Origin: Hydrogenophaga sp.
GTDB lineage: Bacteria; Pseudomonadota; Gammaproteobacteria; Burkholderiales; Burkholderiaceae_C
Length of the DNA stretch: 64,000 bases
Direction of reading: 5' to 3'
Assembly: GCF_019635465.1 (NCBI RefSeq)
Contig: NZ_JAHBZK010000007.1
Coordinates: forward strand, 1-64,000
Shown: piece by piece, positions 9,158-17,912 of the stretch
How positions within the stretch are numbered: position 1 is the first letter of the stretch
Layout of the letters: the number at the start of each line of letters is the position of its first letter
The notes under the pieces: model-generated
Told to the model about the DNA's origin: nothing
The model's database searches: none
What the model saw: the letters and a program-made list of their open reading frames with translations, nothing else
Translations under genes and position numbers: made by a program

Positions 9158-9898
9158 TCAGCGCAGCTGAATCGAGCCGGACACCGTGACGCTGACCGTT
9201 GCGGTGCCGGCTGCAGTGGGGATCGGCATGTCGCTGGACGCGGCTTTGGCTTCCATCGCCATGACACGCGGCACGGGGCCACGATCTGGCATGTCGGCCG
9301 AGCTGACATTGACCTCCCGCAGCGCGTAGGAAGCAAAGCCAAACCCCTTGGCCACTTCGGACGCCCGGGCGCGGAAGCGCTCAATGGCTTGCGCCTGAAC
9401 CTGTGATTCCAGCGCTCGACGGGCGTCGCGCGAGAGCGAGAAGCCCATGTTCGACACCGTCATCGACTGAATTCGACCTGCAACCTCACTCACGCGGGCA
9501 AGGTCACGCCCTTCGATGATCAGCTCGGCCTGGCCTTGCCACCCGCTGATTCGACCGCCGCTGGCATAGCGGGGATACAAGCGGAGGTTGCCGGATCGCA
9601 CTTCCAGCTGCTGGGGCTTCGCTTGGGCTTGTGCTGTGGCCAACGCGGCGTCCATCGCCACCTTCAACTGGTTCTGAACCGTCGCCGGGTCGGCACCTTC
9701 TTTCGTCGTGCTGAGCACGATGGTGAGCCAGTCTTGCGGCACTTCCATGTGCCCGCTGGCTTGCAGACTCACGATGTTGGAGGGGACTTCGTTGATTTGG
9801 GCCTGCGCAGGCGACCAACACGTAGCGAAAAGAACGGCGCTCAGCGCCAAGCCGCGCCACGCGATGGCCACGCGGCGGCCGGAAGAAGCAAGTTTCAT
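9158..9898 (-). CDS. SIMPL-domain (DUF541) periplasmic protein
   Basis: 246 residues. The N-terminus is a clear signal peptide (basic RR, hydrophobic ALSAVLFATCWS, AQA cleavage near residue 33), so the protein is exported. The rest matches the SIMPL/DUF541 fold: an early ASGHMEVPQDW strand, a central ISGWQGQAELIIEGRDL segment, then a region of repeated AIERFRARASEVAKGFGF type and a serine/threonine-rich C-terminal strand. Related proteins (YggE, BP26) are linked to oxidative or envelope stress, but no biochemical activity is established. The small secreted protein upstream is 7 bp away on the same strand. Confidence 0.88.
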   Translation of the reverse strand: MKLASSGRRVAIAWRGLALSAVLFATCWSPAQAQINEVPSNIVSLQASGHMEVPQDWLTIVLSTTKEGADPATVQNQLKVAMDAALATAQAQAKPQQLEVRSGNLRLYPRYASGGRISGWQGQAELIIEGRDLARVSEVAGRIQSMTVSNMGFSLSRDARRALESQVQAQAIERFRARASEVAKGFGFASYALREVNVSSADMPDRGPVPRVMAMEAKAASSDMPIPTAAGTATVSVTVSGSIQLR

Positions 9899-9905
9899 GG
9901 ACTGG

Positions 9906-10199
9906 TCAGGGTTTGCGACTGGACTCGAACGAAGGCTGACCCCGCAGCTGCTCGCGAAGGCGATGACGCTCCTCCACGGTCAACCGGTAGGGCTTGGCCC
10001 CCTCCTCCACGTCGTCATAGGGTTGCCGTAGCGCGTCACGCAAACGCATGGGCGCGCGCGGCTCACCCCCGTCGATAGAGATCGGCATCACGCCAGCCAC
10101 GTCGGGCACCGCGTCACGCGCGTCTTGCGCATGGTCGGTGCCGGCCAGCGCACAGCTGACCGCAAACATGGCAAAGAAACCTATCGAACCGGACTTCAT
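9906..10199 (-). CDS. Small secreted hypothetical protein
   Basis: 97 residues if started at the ATG at 10199, chosen because it gives a clean signal sequence (MKSGSIGFFAMFAVSCALAG). An in-frame ATG at 10229 would add ten hydrophobic residues. The mature part is acidic and then basic, with RLTVEERHRLREQLR near the C-terminus, a pattern found in short uncharacterised betaproteobacterial proteins. It lies 7 bp before the SIMPL gene, so the two are probably co-transcribed and both periplasmic. I do not recognise a domain. Confidence 0.6.
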   Translation of the reverse strand: MKSGSIGFFAMFAVSCALAGTDHAQDARDAVPDVAGVMPISIDGGEPRAPMRLRDALRQPYDDVEEGAKPYRLTVEERHRLREQLRGQPSFESSRKP

Positions 10200-10310
10200 G
10201 GTGGAAATGAGTATGACCAGAGCGCGCATTGTGCAAGTGACACCCCGGTGAAGGCGATGAGCCATGGGGCAACATCTGTAACGAGCTGTCAGGAAATCAA
10301 AAATCGAGCA

Positions 10311-10337
10311 TTGACAAGCACTTGGCGCTGCCACAAT
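10311..10337 (+). promoter_or_regulatory. Candidate promoter for the ompR-envZ pair
   Basis: A perfect -35 TTGACA (10311-10316) is followed 15 bp later by CACAAT, a plausible -10. It lies 32 bp upstream of the ompR ATG. The spacing is short, so confidence is moderate. Confidence 0.45.
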
Positions 10338-10369
10338 CGCCTTTGTTACATTTGACGGAAGTTGCTCTC

Positions 10370-11101
10370 ATGCCACAGAACCACGCCCGCCCCAACAAAA
10401 TCCTGGTCGTCGACGACGACGTGCGCATCCGCGACCTGCTGCGTCGCTACCTCATGCAGGAGGGTTTCGAGGTGATGCTGGCCGAGGACGGCAAGGCGCT
10501 CAACCGGGTGCTGCAGCGCGAAGCGGTCGATCTCATCGTGCTCGACCTGATGATGCCCGGCGAAGACGGCCTGTCCATCTGCCGGCGTCTGCGCGCCAAT
10601 GGCGACCGCACGCCCATCATCATGCTCACGGCAAAGAGCGAAGACGTCGACCGCATCGTGGGCCTGGAAGTCGGCGCCGACGACTACCTGGGCAAACCAT
10701 TCAATCCGCGCGAACTGCTGGCACGCATTCACGCCGTGTTGCGCCGGCGCCCGCCGACCGAAGTCCCTGGCGCACCGTCCCAAGACCAGGAGGTCGTGAA
10801 GTTCGGGCCTTATGAGTTCGACCTTAGTCTGCGCACCCTGCGCAAGGACGGCCAGGAGCTGTCGCTGACCACCGGCGAGTTCGCCATGTTGAAGGCCCTT
10901 GTGCGCCATCCGCGCCAGCCGCTGTCCCGGGAGAAACTGGCCCAGTTGGCCCGCGGCAGAGAGTTCGAGCCCTTTGACCGCAGCCTGGACGTGCAGGTCT
11001 CTCGCCTGCGCAAGCTCATCGAAGAAGACGCTTCTTCGCCACGCTACCTGCAGACCGTCTGGGGCGTGGGCTATGTATTTGTTCCCGACGGCAACCCTTG
11101 A
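10370..11101 (+). CDS. ompR: OmpR-family response regulator
   Basis: 243 residues: an N-terminal receiver with acidic pair DD at 15-16, phospho-acceptor D59 in VLDLMMPG, the T in MLTAKSE and a conserved K in GKPFNPREL, then a C-terminal OmpR/PhoB winged helix (about 150-240, ending QTVWGVGYVFVPDG). The ATG at 10370 is preferred over an in-frame start at 10322, which would lie over the promoter, and follows an ACGGAAG Shine-Dalgarno. The stop overlaps the start of the histidine kinase by 1 bp (TGATG). It is an orthologue-like OmpR; osmotic or envelope control is known for the family, the regulon here is not. Confidence 0.92.
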   Translation: MPQNHARPNKILVVDDDVRIRDLLRRYLMQEGFEVMLAEDGKALNRVLQREAVDLIVLDLMMPGEDGLSICRRLRANGDRTPIIMLTAKSEDVDRIVGLEVGADDYLGKPFNPRELLARIHAVLRRRPPTEVPGAPSQDQEVVKFGPYEFDLSLRTLRKDGQELSLTTGEFAMLKALVRHPRQPLSREKLAQLARGREFEPFDRSLDVQVSRLRKLIEEDASSPRYLQTVWGVGYVFVPDGNP

Positions 11102-12504
11102 TGGACACCGAATCGCGGGTTCCTTTCGAAACCGAGCCCACTGCGCTGGAGACGGCCCCTGCCCCGCTGGAGGTCCGCCCTCCTCGGGGCGTCAGCCTGT
11201 TCTGGCGCACGTTTTTCTTTCTCACGCTGCTGCTGACGGGCTGTATCGTCGCCTGGTTGCAGACATTTCGTGCTCTCGAATACGAGCCGCGGGCACTGCA
11301 AAGTGCGCAGCAGCTGGCGTCGCTGGTCAACCTCAGTCGCGCGGCGCTCGTGCACTCCGACGCCATCGCGCGGGTGTCGCTGATCAAGACCCTGGCGACC
11401 GAGGAAGGTTTGCGCATCAAACCGCGCGAGCCCAACGACACGTTCAAGCTCTACGACGTCGACGCGCTCAGCCGCAACGTATCTGACCAGTTGAAGAACC
11501 GCCTCGGCCCGGACACCGTGGTCGCGCGCGAGGTCAATGCGCAGGGCGGTCTGTGGATCGGCTTCACCATCGACGGTGACCAGTACTGGCTGCTGACCGA
11601 TCCCTCCCGGGTCGGCCCGGTGGCAGGCATCACGTGGTTGATCTGGCTGGGCACCGCGGCATTGTTGTCCCTCACAGGCGCTGCCCTTATTGCCCGCCTG
11701 ATCAACCGACCGCTGAAGAAGCTCTCGTTTGCCGCGAGCCGGGTGCGCGAAGGTGACTTCAACGCCAGTCAGCTCAACGAAGCCGTGGCCACCAGCGAGA
11801 TCCGCGAGGTCAACATCGGCTTCAACCGCATGGCCCAGCGCCTGTCAAAAATTGAGCAGGACCGCGCGCTGATGCTGGCGGGTATCTCGCACGACCTGCG
11901 CACGCCCTTGGCCCGCTTGCGCCTGGAGACTGAGATGAGCGTGGCCGACGCGCAGGCCAGGGAGCACATGTCGGCCGACATCGAGCAGGTCACCGCCGTC
12001 ATCGACAAATTTCTCGATTACGCCCGGCCCGATCACCTGCGCACCGCCGAGGTCAACCTCAACCAGGTGATCGACGCCGCCATTTACGCACTGGGCGACG
12101 ACCCACACGTGATCGTGAAGACGCGGATCGAGCCCAACACCCGGGTCATGGGTGACGCGGTCGAGCTTCAACGGGTGTTCACCAACCTGATGGAAAACGC
12201 GGTCCGCTATGGCCGCAACCCGAGCTCGGGCGTGGTGCAGATCGAAGTTGCCTCCAAAGCCAAGGACAACGCCGTGCTGGTGAAACTGCGTGACCACGGC
12301 GTGGGCGTCAAGCCCGAAATCCTCGAGCAGCTCACGCAGCCCTTCTTTCGAGGCGACGCAGCGAGATCAGACGCCACCGGCACCGGCCTGGGCCTGGCCA
12401 TCGTCGAACGTGCCATTGCCCGCATGGGCGGACGTTTTGCGCTGGCCAACAGCAGCACGGGCGGCCTGGCGGCGCACATCAAGCTGCGCCGCGCCGGGCA
12501 TTGA
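11101..12504 (+). CDS. envZ: EnvZ-like sensor histidine kinase
   Basis: 467 residues. A cytoplasmic N-tail is followed by TM1 (about 35-54), a periplasmic sensor of about 120 residues, TM2 (about 173-200), HAMP, a dimerisation/phospho-acceptor segment GISHDLRTPLARLRLE (His 264), then N-box NLMENAVRYG, G1 DHGVGVK and G2 GTGLGLAIVERA of the ATPase. The kinase phosphorylates the OmpR encoded just upstream. The ATG at 11101 overlaps the ompR stop by one base; a TTG three bases earlier is possible but less likely. It is convergent with ispF, 3 bp away. Confidence 0.92.
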   Translation: MDTESRVPFETEPTALETAPAPLEVRPPRGVSLFWRTFFFLTLLLTGCIVAWLQTFRALEYEPRALQSAQQLASLVNLSRAALVHSDAIARVSLIKTLATEEGLRIKPREPNDTFKLYDVDALSRNVSDQLKNRLGPDTVVAREVNAQGGLWIGFTIDGDQYWLLTDPSRVGPVAGITWLIWLGTAALLSLTGAALIARLINRPLKKLSFAASRVREGDFNASQLNEAVATSEIREVNIGFNRMAQRLSKIEQDRALMLAGISHDLRTPLARLRLETEMSVADAQAREHMSADIEQVTAVIDKFLDYARPDHLRTAEVNLNQVIDAAIYALGDDPHVIVKTRIEPNTRVMGDAVELQRVFTNLMENAVRYGRNPSSGVVQIEVASKAKDNAVLVKLRDHGVGVKPEILEQLTQPFFRGDAARSDATGTGLGLAIVERAIARMGGRFALANSSTGGLAAHIKLRRAGH

Positions 12505-12507
12505 GCC

Positions 12508-12990
12508 TCAGGCCTTGAACAACAAGGCCACGGCCCGCGCTTCGATGGCTTCGCCCAGCCCGACCGGGCCCATCTTTTCCGCAGTCTTGGCCTTGACGTT
12601 CACCTGGGTGGGGTCAAGTGCCAGCAACGCTGCGATGCGCGCCACCATGGCCGGAATGTGAGCCGCCAGGCGAGGCGCCTGGGCAATCACGGTGCTGTCG
12701 ACATTGCCGATGACATAGCCGGCTGCGCCCACGCGCCTGGCTGCCTCGGTCAGCAGTGCCCCAGAATCGGCCCCCTTGAATCGCTCGTCGGTGTCGGGAA
12801 AATGCCGCCCGATGTCGCCCAGCGCTGCGGCGCCCAGCAATGCGTCCGTGATGGCGTGCAGCAGTGCGTCGGCGTCGGAGTGACCCAGCAAGCCGTGCGT
12901 GTGCGGCACCGTGATGCCACCCAGCACCAGTGGCCGGCCCTCGACCAGGCGATGGATGTCCCAACCCTCGCCAATGCGAAATGCGGTCAT
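12508..12990 (-). CDS. ispF: 2-C-methyl-D-erythritol 2,4-cyclodiphosphate synthase
   Basis: Fifth enzyme of the MEP isoprenoid pathway; forms the cyclic diphosphate from CDP-methylerythritol phosphate, releasing CMP. 160 residues, the family length. Metal ligands are visible as D11 and H13 (GWDIHRL) and H45 ([10 protein letters not shown]). The C-terminal [19 protein letters not shown] is also typical. The start overlaps the ispD stop by 4 bp, so the two consecutive-pathway enzymes are coupled. Confidence 0.97.
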   Translation of the reverse strand: MTAFRIGEGWDIHRLVEGRPLVLGGITVPHTHGLLGHSDADALLHAITDALLGAAALGDIGRHFPDTDERFKGADSGALLTEAARRVGAAGYVIGNVDSTVIAQAPRLAAHIPAMVARIAALLALDPTQVNVKAKTAEKMGPVGLGEAIEARAVALLFKA

Positions 12991-13700
12991 GCGCGGCTCC
13001 GGAGAATGGCTTGCGCAAGGGTGAAATCGTGGGGGTAAGTGACCTTGAAGTTGCTGGCACGGCCGGGCACGAGGCGCGGGCGAGCCCCGGTGCGCTCAAT
13101 GGCACTGGCCTCGTCCGTGATCCCCGCGAACCCCGTCAGGCTGGCGTCCTTGAGCGCGTCATGCAACGCACCGAGACGAAACATCTGCGGCGTCTGGGCC
13201 AGCCACTTGTGTTGACGATCGATCGTCTCGGCCACACGGCCGTCCGCCTCGCCCTTCAAGGTGTCGGCCAGCGGCAACGCCAGCAGGCCGCCCACCGCGT
13301 CATCTCGACAAGCTGCCACCAATGCCGCAATCTCCTCCGGCGTGACGAGGCAGCGGGCCGCGTCATGCACCAACACCCAGTCGTGGTCTGGTACGCCCGA
13401 CTCGCGCAGAAAGCACAGTCCGTTGAAGACGCTTTCTGCGCGCGAGGCGCCGCCCCGGCGAACGGCCTCCACACCTGAGCGGTCGGTCCACCAGGTGTCA
13501 TCGGCGGCAATCACCACCAGCACACGCTCGATCGCGGCCACGGCCTGCAAGGCGCTGAGCGTGTGGGTCACCATCGGTACGCCCAGCAAGGGCTGGTATT
13601 GCTTGGGTTGCCGGGTGCCGGCGCGCGACCCCGTACCCGCACAAGGCAACAAGGCATGACAACGTGGCGTGTCGGAATTGGGGGGTGAATACGTGGCCAT
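12987..13700 (-). CDS. ispD: 2-C-methyl-D-erythritol 4-phosphate cytidylyltransferase
   Basis: Third enzyme of the MEP pathway; transfers CMP to methylerythritol 4-phosphate. 237 residues. The nucleotide-binding N-terminal signature is [20 protein letters not shown], with GxGxR and [12 protein letters not shown] (about residue 115) is the conserved metal/substrate loop, and the C-terminal region shows ITDEASAIE. The extra N-terminal tail ([14 protein letters not shown]) is not conserved-looking. The gene is divergent from mfd. Confidence 0.95.
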   Translation of the reverse strand: MATYSPPNSDTPRCHALLPCAGTGSRAGTRQPKQYQPLLGVPMVTHTLSALQAVAAIERVLVVIAADDTWWTDRSGVEAVRRGGASRAESVFNGLCFLRESGVPDHDWVLVHDAARCLVTPEEIAALVAACRDDAVGGLLALPLADTLKGEADGRVAETIDRQHKWLAQTPQMFRLGALHDALKDASLTGFAGITDEASAIERTGARPRLVPGRASNFKVTYPHDFTLAQAILRSRA

Positions 13701-13712
13701 GGGCGGGCGCCA

Positions 13713-13758
13713 TTCTAGAATTCATCGCATCACCCCCGGCTTCAAGCGTCCGGGGGTG
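13713..13758 (+). promoter_or_regulatory. mfd leader: TAGAAT -10-like box and 5' stem-loop
   Basis: TTCTAGAATTCA at 13713-13724 contains TAGAAT (13716-13721), a plausible -10. A 9-bp perfect stem CACCCCCGG (13731-13739) with CCGGGGGTG (13750-13758) and a 10-nt loop would sit at the very 5' end of the transcript, 20 bp before the mfd ATG. The same 12-mer containing TAGAAT is found just upstream of the 6S RNA. No convincing -35 is seen. Confidence 0.4.
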
Positions 13759-13778
13759 TTTGTCATTGGTAGCCCCGA

Positions 13779-16700
13779 ATGCCCATCTCCTTGCCGCCCC
13801 TGTCTCCCGGTAAACGCCACACCATGCCCCGCCCGGTGGGCTCGGCCGACGCCCTCTGGCTGGCCAGCCTGGCACAACGCGAGCGCGCCCAAGGCCGCCT
13901 CACCGCCATCGTCACAGCCGACGCCAACGACGCGCAGCGGCTGATCGACGAGCTGGCCTTTTTTGCGCCCGAGTTGCGGGTGACGCTGTTTCCCGACTGG
14001 GAGACGCTGCCCTATGACACGTTTTCGCCTCACCAGGACCTGATCAGCGAGCGGCTGGCCACCCTGTGGCGCATCTCGCAGCGCCAGCACGACGGGGGCG
14101 CGGACGTGGTGGTGGTGCCCGCGACCACCGCGCTGTATCGGCTGGCGCCGCCCGCTTTTCTGGCGGGCTACACCTTCGAGTTCAAGGTGCGGCAGCAGCT
14201 GGACGAGGCCCGCCTGAAGGCCCAACTCACGCTTGCGGGCTACAGCCACGTGACCCAGGTGGTCAGCCCGGGCGAATACGCGGTACGGGGCGGGCTGATC
14301 GATCTGTTCCCGATGGGCAGCCCGGTGCCCTACCGCGTCGATCTGTTCGACGACGAGATCGACAGCATCCGCACCTTCGACCCGGACAGCCAGCGCAGCC
14401 TGTACCCCGTGAACGAAGTTCGCCTGCTGCCCGGGCGCGAGTTCCCCATGGACGACGGCGCGCGCGCGAAATTCCGCAACCGCTGGCGCGAGTTGCTCGA
14501 AGGCGACCCCACCAAGAGCCGCATCTACAAGGACATGGGCAACGGCGTGGCCACCGCCGGCATCGAGTACTACCTGCCCCTGTTCTTCGACGACACCGCC
14601 ACGGTGTTCGACTACCTGGGCCCTGACGCCACGCTGGTGTTGCACGGGGAGCTCGAACCCGCCTTCCAGCGCTTCTGGCAGGACACGCGGGATCGCCATC
14701 GCCTGCTGCAAGGCGACCCCGAGCGCCCCATCCTCGCCCCCGACGCGCTGTTCCTCAACGCGGAGCAGTTTTTCACCCACGCCAAGGCGCATGCCCAGGT
14801 GGTCATGCGCCCGGGCAGCGAGGACGTGGCCGACAGCGCGCTGGCGCAGGCGTTGCCCGACCTCGCCGTGGCACGCGGTGCGGACGATCCGCTCGCCCGC
14901 CTGCAGGCACACCTGCGAGCCACCAGCCAGCGCGTGCTCATCCTGGCCGAGAGCGATGGTCGCCGGGAAAGCCTGCTCGACTTCCTGCGCGCCAGCGGGC
15001 TGAACCCACCCGCCTTCGACGCCCTGGCGGAATTCGAGCGCAGCAGCGAGAAGACCGGCATCGCCACCGCCGCACTGGCCACTGGCTTCGCCTGGATGCA
15101 AGGCGGCATCGACTTCGTCACCGAGACCGAACTCTTCGCCGCCGGGCCCACGACGCGCCGACGCCGCAAGCAGGAACAGGTCAGCGACGTCGACGCGCTG
15201 ATCAAGGACTTGTCCGAGCTCAATGTGGGCGACCCGGTCGTCCACGCACAGCACGGCATCGGGCGCTACCGCGGCCTGGTCAACCTCGACATGGGCGAGA
15301 AGAACCCGGACGGCTCGCCCGCGCTGCAGGAGTTTCTGCACCTGGAATATGCGGACAAGGCCGTGCTCTATGTGCCCGTGAGCCAGTTGCAGCTCATTGG
15401 CCGCTACACAGGGGTGAGCGCGGACGAAGCCCCGCTGCACAAGCTGGGCAGTGGTCAATGGGAAAAGGCCAAGCGCAAAGCTGCCGAGCAGGTGCGCGAT
15501 GCCGCGGCCGAGCTGCTCAACATCTACGCGCGCCGTGCCGCGCGCCAGGGCCACCCCTTCCGCTACTCGCCGCAGGACTACGAGGCCTTCGCCAACGACT
15601 TCGGCTTCGATGAAACGCCCGATCAGCGCGCTGCCATCCACGCGGTCATCCAGGACATGATCAGCCCGCAGCCGATGGATCGCCTGGTGTGTGGCGACGT
15701 GGGCTTTGGCAAGACCGAAGTCGCCCTGCGCGCGGCCTTTGTGGCCGTCACCGGTGGCAAACAGGTGGCGTTCCTGGCCCCCACCACGTTGCTCGCCGAG
15801 CAGCACTACCAGACGCTGGTCGACCGCTTCGGCAAGTGGCCGGTCAAGATTGCCGAGATGAGCCGGTTTCGTTCGCAGAAGGAAATCTCGGCGGCACTCA
15901 AAGGCATCGCCGATGGATCGGTAGACATCGTCGTCGGCACGCACAAGCTGTTGTCCGAGAAGACGCAGTTCAAGAACCTGGGCCTGCTGATCATCGACGA
16001 GGAGCACCGCTTCGGTGTGCGCCACAAAGAGGCGATGAAGCAGCTGCGCGCCGAGGTCGACGTGCTCACGCTCACCGCCACCCCCATACCACGCACCCTG
16101 GGCATGGCGCTCGAAGGCCTGCGCGACCTCAGCGTGATCGCCACTGCGCCGCAACGCCGACTGGCGATCAAGACATTTGTGCGCAACGAGGGGACTGGCG
16201 TCATCCGCGAGGCCGTGCTGCGCGAGCTCAAGCGCGGCGGGCAGGTGTACTTCCTGCACAACGAGGTCGAAACCATCGAAAACCGGAAAGCCAAGCTTGA
16301 GGAAGACCTGCCCGAGGCTCGCATCGCGATCGCCCACGGGCAGATGCCGGAACGCGAGCTGGAGCGTGTGATGCGCGATTTCGTGGCTCAGCGCTTCAAC
16401 CTGCTGCTGTGCTCGACCATCATCGAAACCGGCATCGACGTGCCCACCGCCAATACCATCGTCATCAGCCGGGCCGACAAGTTCGGCTTGGCGCAGCTGC
16501 ACCAACTGCGCGGACGAGTCGGCCGCAGCCACCACCAAGCCTACGCCTACCTGCTGGTGCCCGAGATCGACGGTCTGACCAAACAGGCCGCCCAACGACT
16601 GGACGCCATTCAGCAGATGGAGGAACTGGGCAGCGGTTTCTACCTCGCCATGCACGACCTGGAGATCCGGGGCGCCGGTGAAGTGCTGGGCGAAAACCAG

Positions 16701-17276
16701 AGCGGCAACATGCTGGAGGTGGGGTTCCAACTCTACAACGAAATGCTGGCTGAAGCGGTCAAGTCGCTCAAGGCCGGTCGGGAGCCAGACCTGCTGTCAC
16801 CCCTGTCGGCCACCACCGACATCAACCTGCATGCCCCGGCACTGCTGCCCAACGACTATTGCGGCGATGTGCACCTGCGGCTGTCGTTCTACAAGAAACT
16901 GGCCACGGCCAAGAACGCAGACCAGATCGACGCCTTGCTCGAGGAAATCGTCGATCGCTTTGGCAAACTGCCGCCCCAGGCACAGACCCTCATCGATGTC
17001 CATCGCCTCAGGGTGCTGAGCACGCCGTACGGCGTGGCCAAGGTGGACGCGGCGCCGGGCGTCATCAACGTCACCTTCAGGCCAAATCCGCCGATCGAGC
17101 CCATGCGCATCATCGAGCTGATCCAGAAGCACCGGCACATCAAGCTCGCCGGCAACGAAAAGCTACGCATCGAGCGTGCGCTGCCTGACGTGAAAGACCG
17201 CGTTCAATTGGTGCGCGACGTGCTCAAGGCGCTGGGGCAACCCATCCGAAACCCCGAGCCGGCCGCCCCCGCTTGA
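13779..17276 (+). CDS. mfd: Transcription-repair coupling factor Mfd
   Basis: Displaces RNA polymerase stalled at DNA lesions and recruits UvrA. 1165 residues, full family length. Domains in order: UvrB-like N-terminal module (PDWETLPYDTFSPHQD near residue 70), RNAP-interaction domain (LSELNVGDPVVHAQHGIGRYRGL, about 475-500), SF2 translocase with Walker A GDVGFGKTEVALRA (about 640) and DEEH box IIDEEHRFG (about 740), motif VI-like QLRGRVGRS, and a C-terminal TRCF domain. The ATG at 13779 has no strong Shine-Dalgarno; MPRPVGSADALW 15 codons later would be an alternative. uvrB lies about 8 kb away in this window. Confidence 0.97.
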   Translation: MPISLPPLSPGKRHTMPRPVGSADALWLASLAQRERAQGRLTAIVTADANDAQRLIDELAFFAPELRVTLFPDWETLPYDTFSPHQDLISERLATLWRISQRQHDGGADVVVVPATTALYRLAPPAFLAGYTFEFKVRQQLDEARLKAQLTLAGYSHVTQVVSPGEYAVRGGLIDLFPMGSPVPYRVDLFDDEIDSIRTFDPDSQRSLYPVNEVRLLPGREFPMDDGARAKFRNRWRELLEGDPTKSRIYKDMGNGVATAGIEYYLPLFFDDTATVFDYLGPDATLVLHGELEPAFQRFWQDTRDRHRLLQGDPERPILAPDALFLNAEQFFTHAKAHAQVVMRPGSEDVADSALAQALPDLAVARGADDPLARLQAHLRATSQRVLILAESDGRRESLLDFLRASGLNPPAFDALAEFERSSEKTGIATAALATGFAWMQGGIDFVTETELFAAGPTTRRRRKQEQVSDVDALIKDLSELNVGDPVVHAQHGIGRYRGLVNLDMGEKNPDGSPALQEFLHLEYADKAVLYVPVSQLQLIGRYTGVSADEAPLHKLGSGQWEKAKRKAAEQVRDAAAELLNIYARRAARQGHPFRYSPQDYEAFANDFGFDETPDQRAAIHAVIQDMISPQPMDRLVCGDVGFGKTEVALRAAFVAVTGGKQVAFLAPTTLLAEQHYQTLVDRFGKWPVKIAEMSRFRSQKEISAALKGIADGSVDIVVGTHKLLSEKTQFKNLGLLIIDEEHRFGVRHKEAMKQLRAEVDVLTLTATPIPRTLGMALEGLRDLSVIATAPQRRLAIKTFVRNEGTGVIREAVLRELKRGGQVYFLHNEVETIENRKAKLEEDLPEARIAIAHGQMPERELERVMRDFVAQRFNLLLCSTIIETGIDVPTANTIVISRADKFGLAQLHQLRGRVGRSHHQAYAYLLVPEIDGLTKQAAQRLDAIQQMEELGSGFYLAMHDLEIRGAGEVLGENQSGNMLEVGFQLYNEMLAEAVKSLKAGREPDLLSPLSATTDINLHAPALLPNDYCGDVHLRLSFYKKLATAKNADQIDALLEEIVDRFGKLPPQAQTLIDVHRLRVLSTPYGVAKVDAAPGVINVTFRPNPPIEPMRIIELIQKHRHIKLAGNEKLRIERALPDVKDRVQLVRDVLKALGQPIRNPEPAAPA

Positions 17277-17286
17277 TCCGCGTCAA
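17273..17286. promoter_or_regulatory. Candidate FNR/FixK-type box
   Basis: TTGATCCGCGTCAA matches the FNR/FixK consensus TTGAY-N4-RTCAA at every specified base. It overlaps the mfd stop codon and lies 118 bp upstream of the DUF4405-serB pair. Activity is inferred only. Confidence 0.4.
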
Positions 17287-17404
17287 GAGCTGGGCAAATC
17301 GGTGCTACATGCGCCGCCGGTTTACCGGCGCTTCACGCAGGCGCCGAATATCTTCACCTGCGTGCTCCAGACTTTGAAGCACGTACCGCTCAGGAGTCTC
17401 TGTC

Positions 17405-17905
17405 ATGAATCTCAATGCCCAGCGCCCATGGATCACGCCCGTGGTCATCGGCGCTTTCCTGCTGTCCGCCACCACTGGCGTGCTCATGTTCTTTCACCTC
17501 GACAGCGGTCTGAACAAGACTGCGCACGAATGGCTGAGCTGGGCGATGGTGGTGGGCGTTGGTCTGCACATCCTGCTCAACCTGCCCGCCTTCAAACGCT
17601 ACTTCACCCAGACCACCGGGCGCGTGGTGATCGCCTTGTTTGCCGCGGTGCTGGCGGTCAGCTTCATCCCGGCGGGTGCCGATCAGGCCGAGCCTGGATT
17701 CGCGGCACCCATTCACGCGCTGGCCGAAGCCCCTGTAGCCAGCGTCGCTGCGGTCGCCGGCGTGGATGAAGCCACACTGAACCAACGCCTGGTCGCCGCA
17801 GGCGCCACCGGCGAGGCCGGGCAGACCATCGCACAGCGTGTTGGCCCCGACCTTCGGGCCCAGATCCGGGTGCTGACCCAGGTGCTCCAGCCTGCTCCGC
17901 AATAA
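17405..17905 (+). CDS. DUF4405-type small membrane protein
   Basis: 166 residues. The N-terminal half has three hydrophobic segments (about 10-30, 42-60 and 75-92) with His at FFHLDSGLNKTAHEW and GLHILLN, a layout seen in DUF4405 and cytochrome-b-like membrane domains where histidines may bind haem. The C-terminal 70 residues are soluble and alanine-rich, with no motif I recognise. It follows a CAGGAG Shine-Dalgarno and lies 7 bp before serB, so it is probably co-transcribed with it. A haem-binding or redox role is a guess based on histidine placement and an upstream FNR-like box. Confidence 0.65.
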   Translation: MNLNAQRPWITPVVIGAFLLSATTGVLMFFHLDSGLNKTAHEWLSWAMVVGVGLHILLNLPAFKRYFTQTTGRVVIALFAAVLAVSFIPAGADQAEPGFAAPIHALAEAPVASVAAVAGVDEATLNQRLVAAGATGEAGQTIAQRVGPDLRAQIRVLTQVLQPAPQ

Positions 17906-17912
17906 TCGCGGC

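Noticed and set aside
13722-16730. A 1002-codon open frame on the minus strand opposite mfd.
   Set aside because: It is fully antisense to Mfd, whose motifs are all present; composition (runs of A, V, H, Q, D) is typical of high-GC antisense shadows and shows no recognisable domain.
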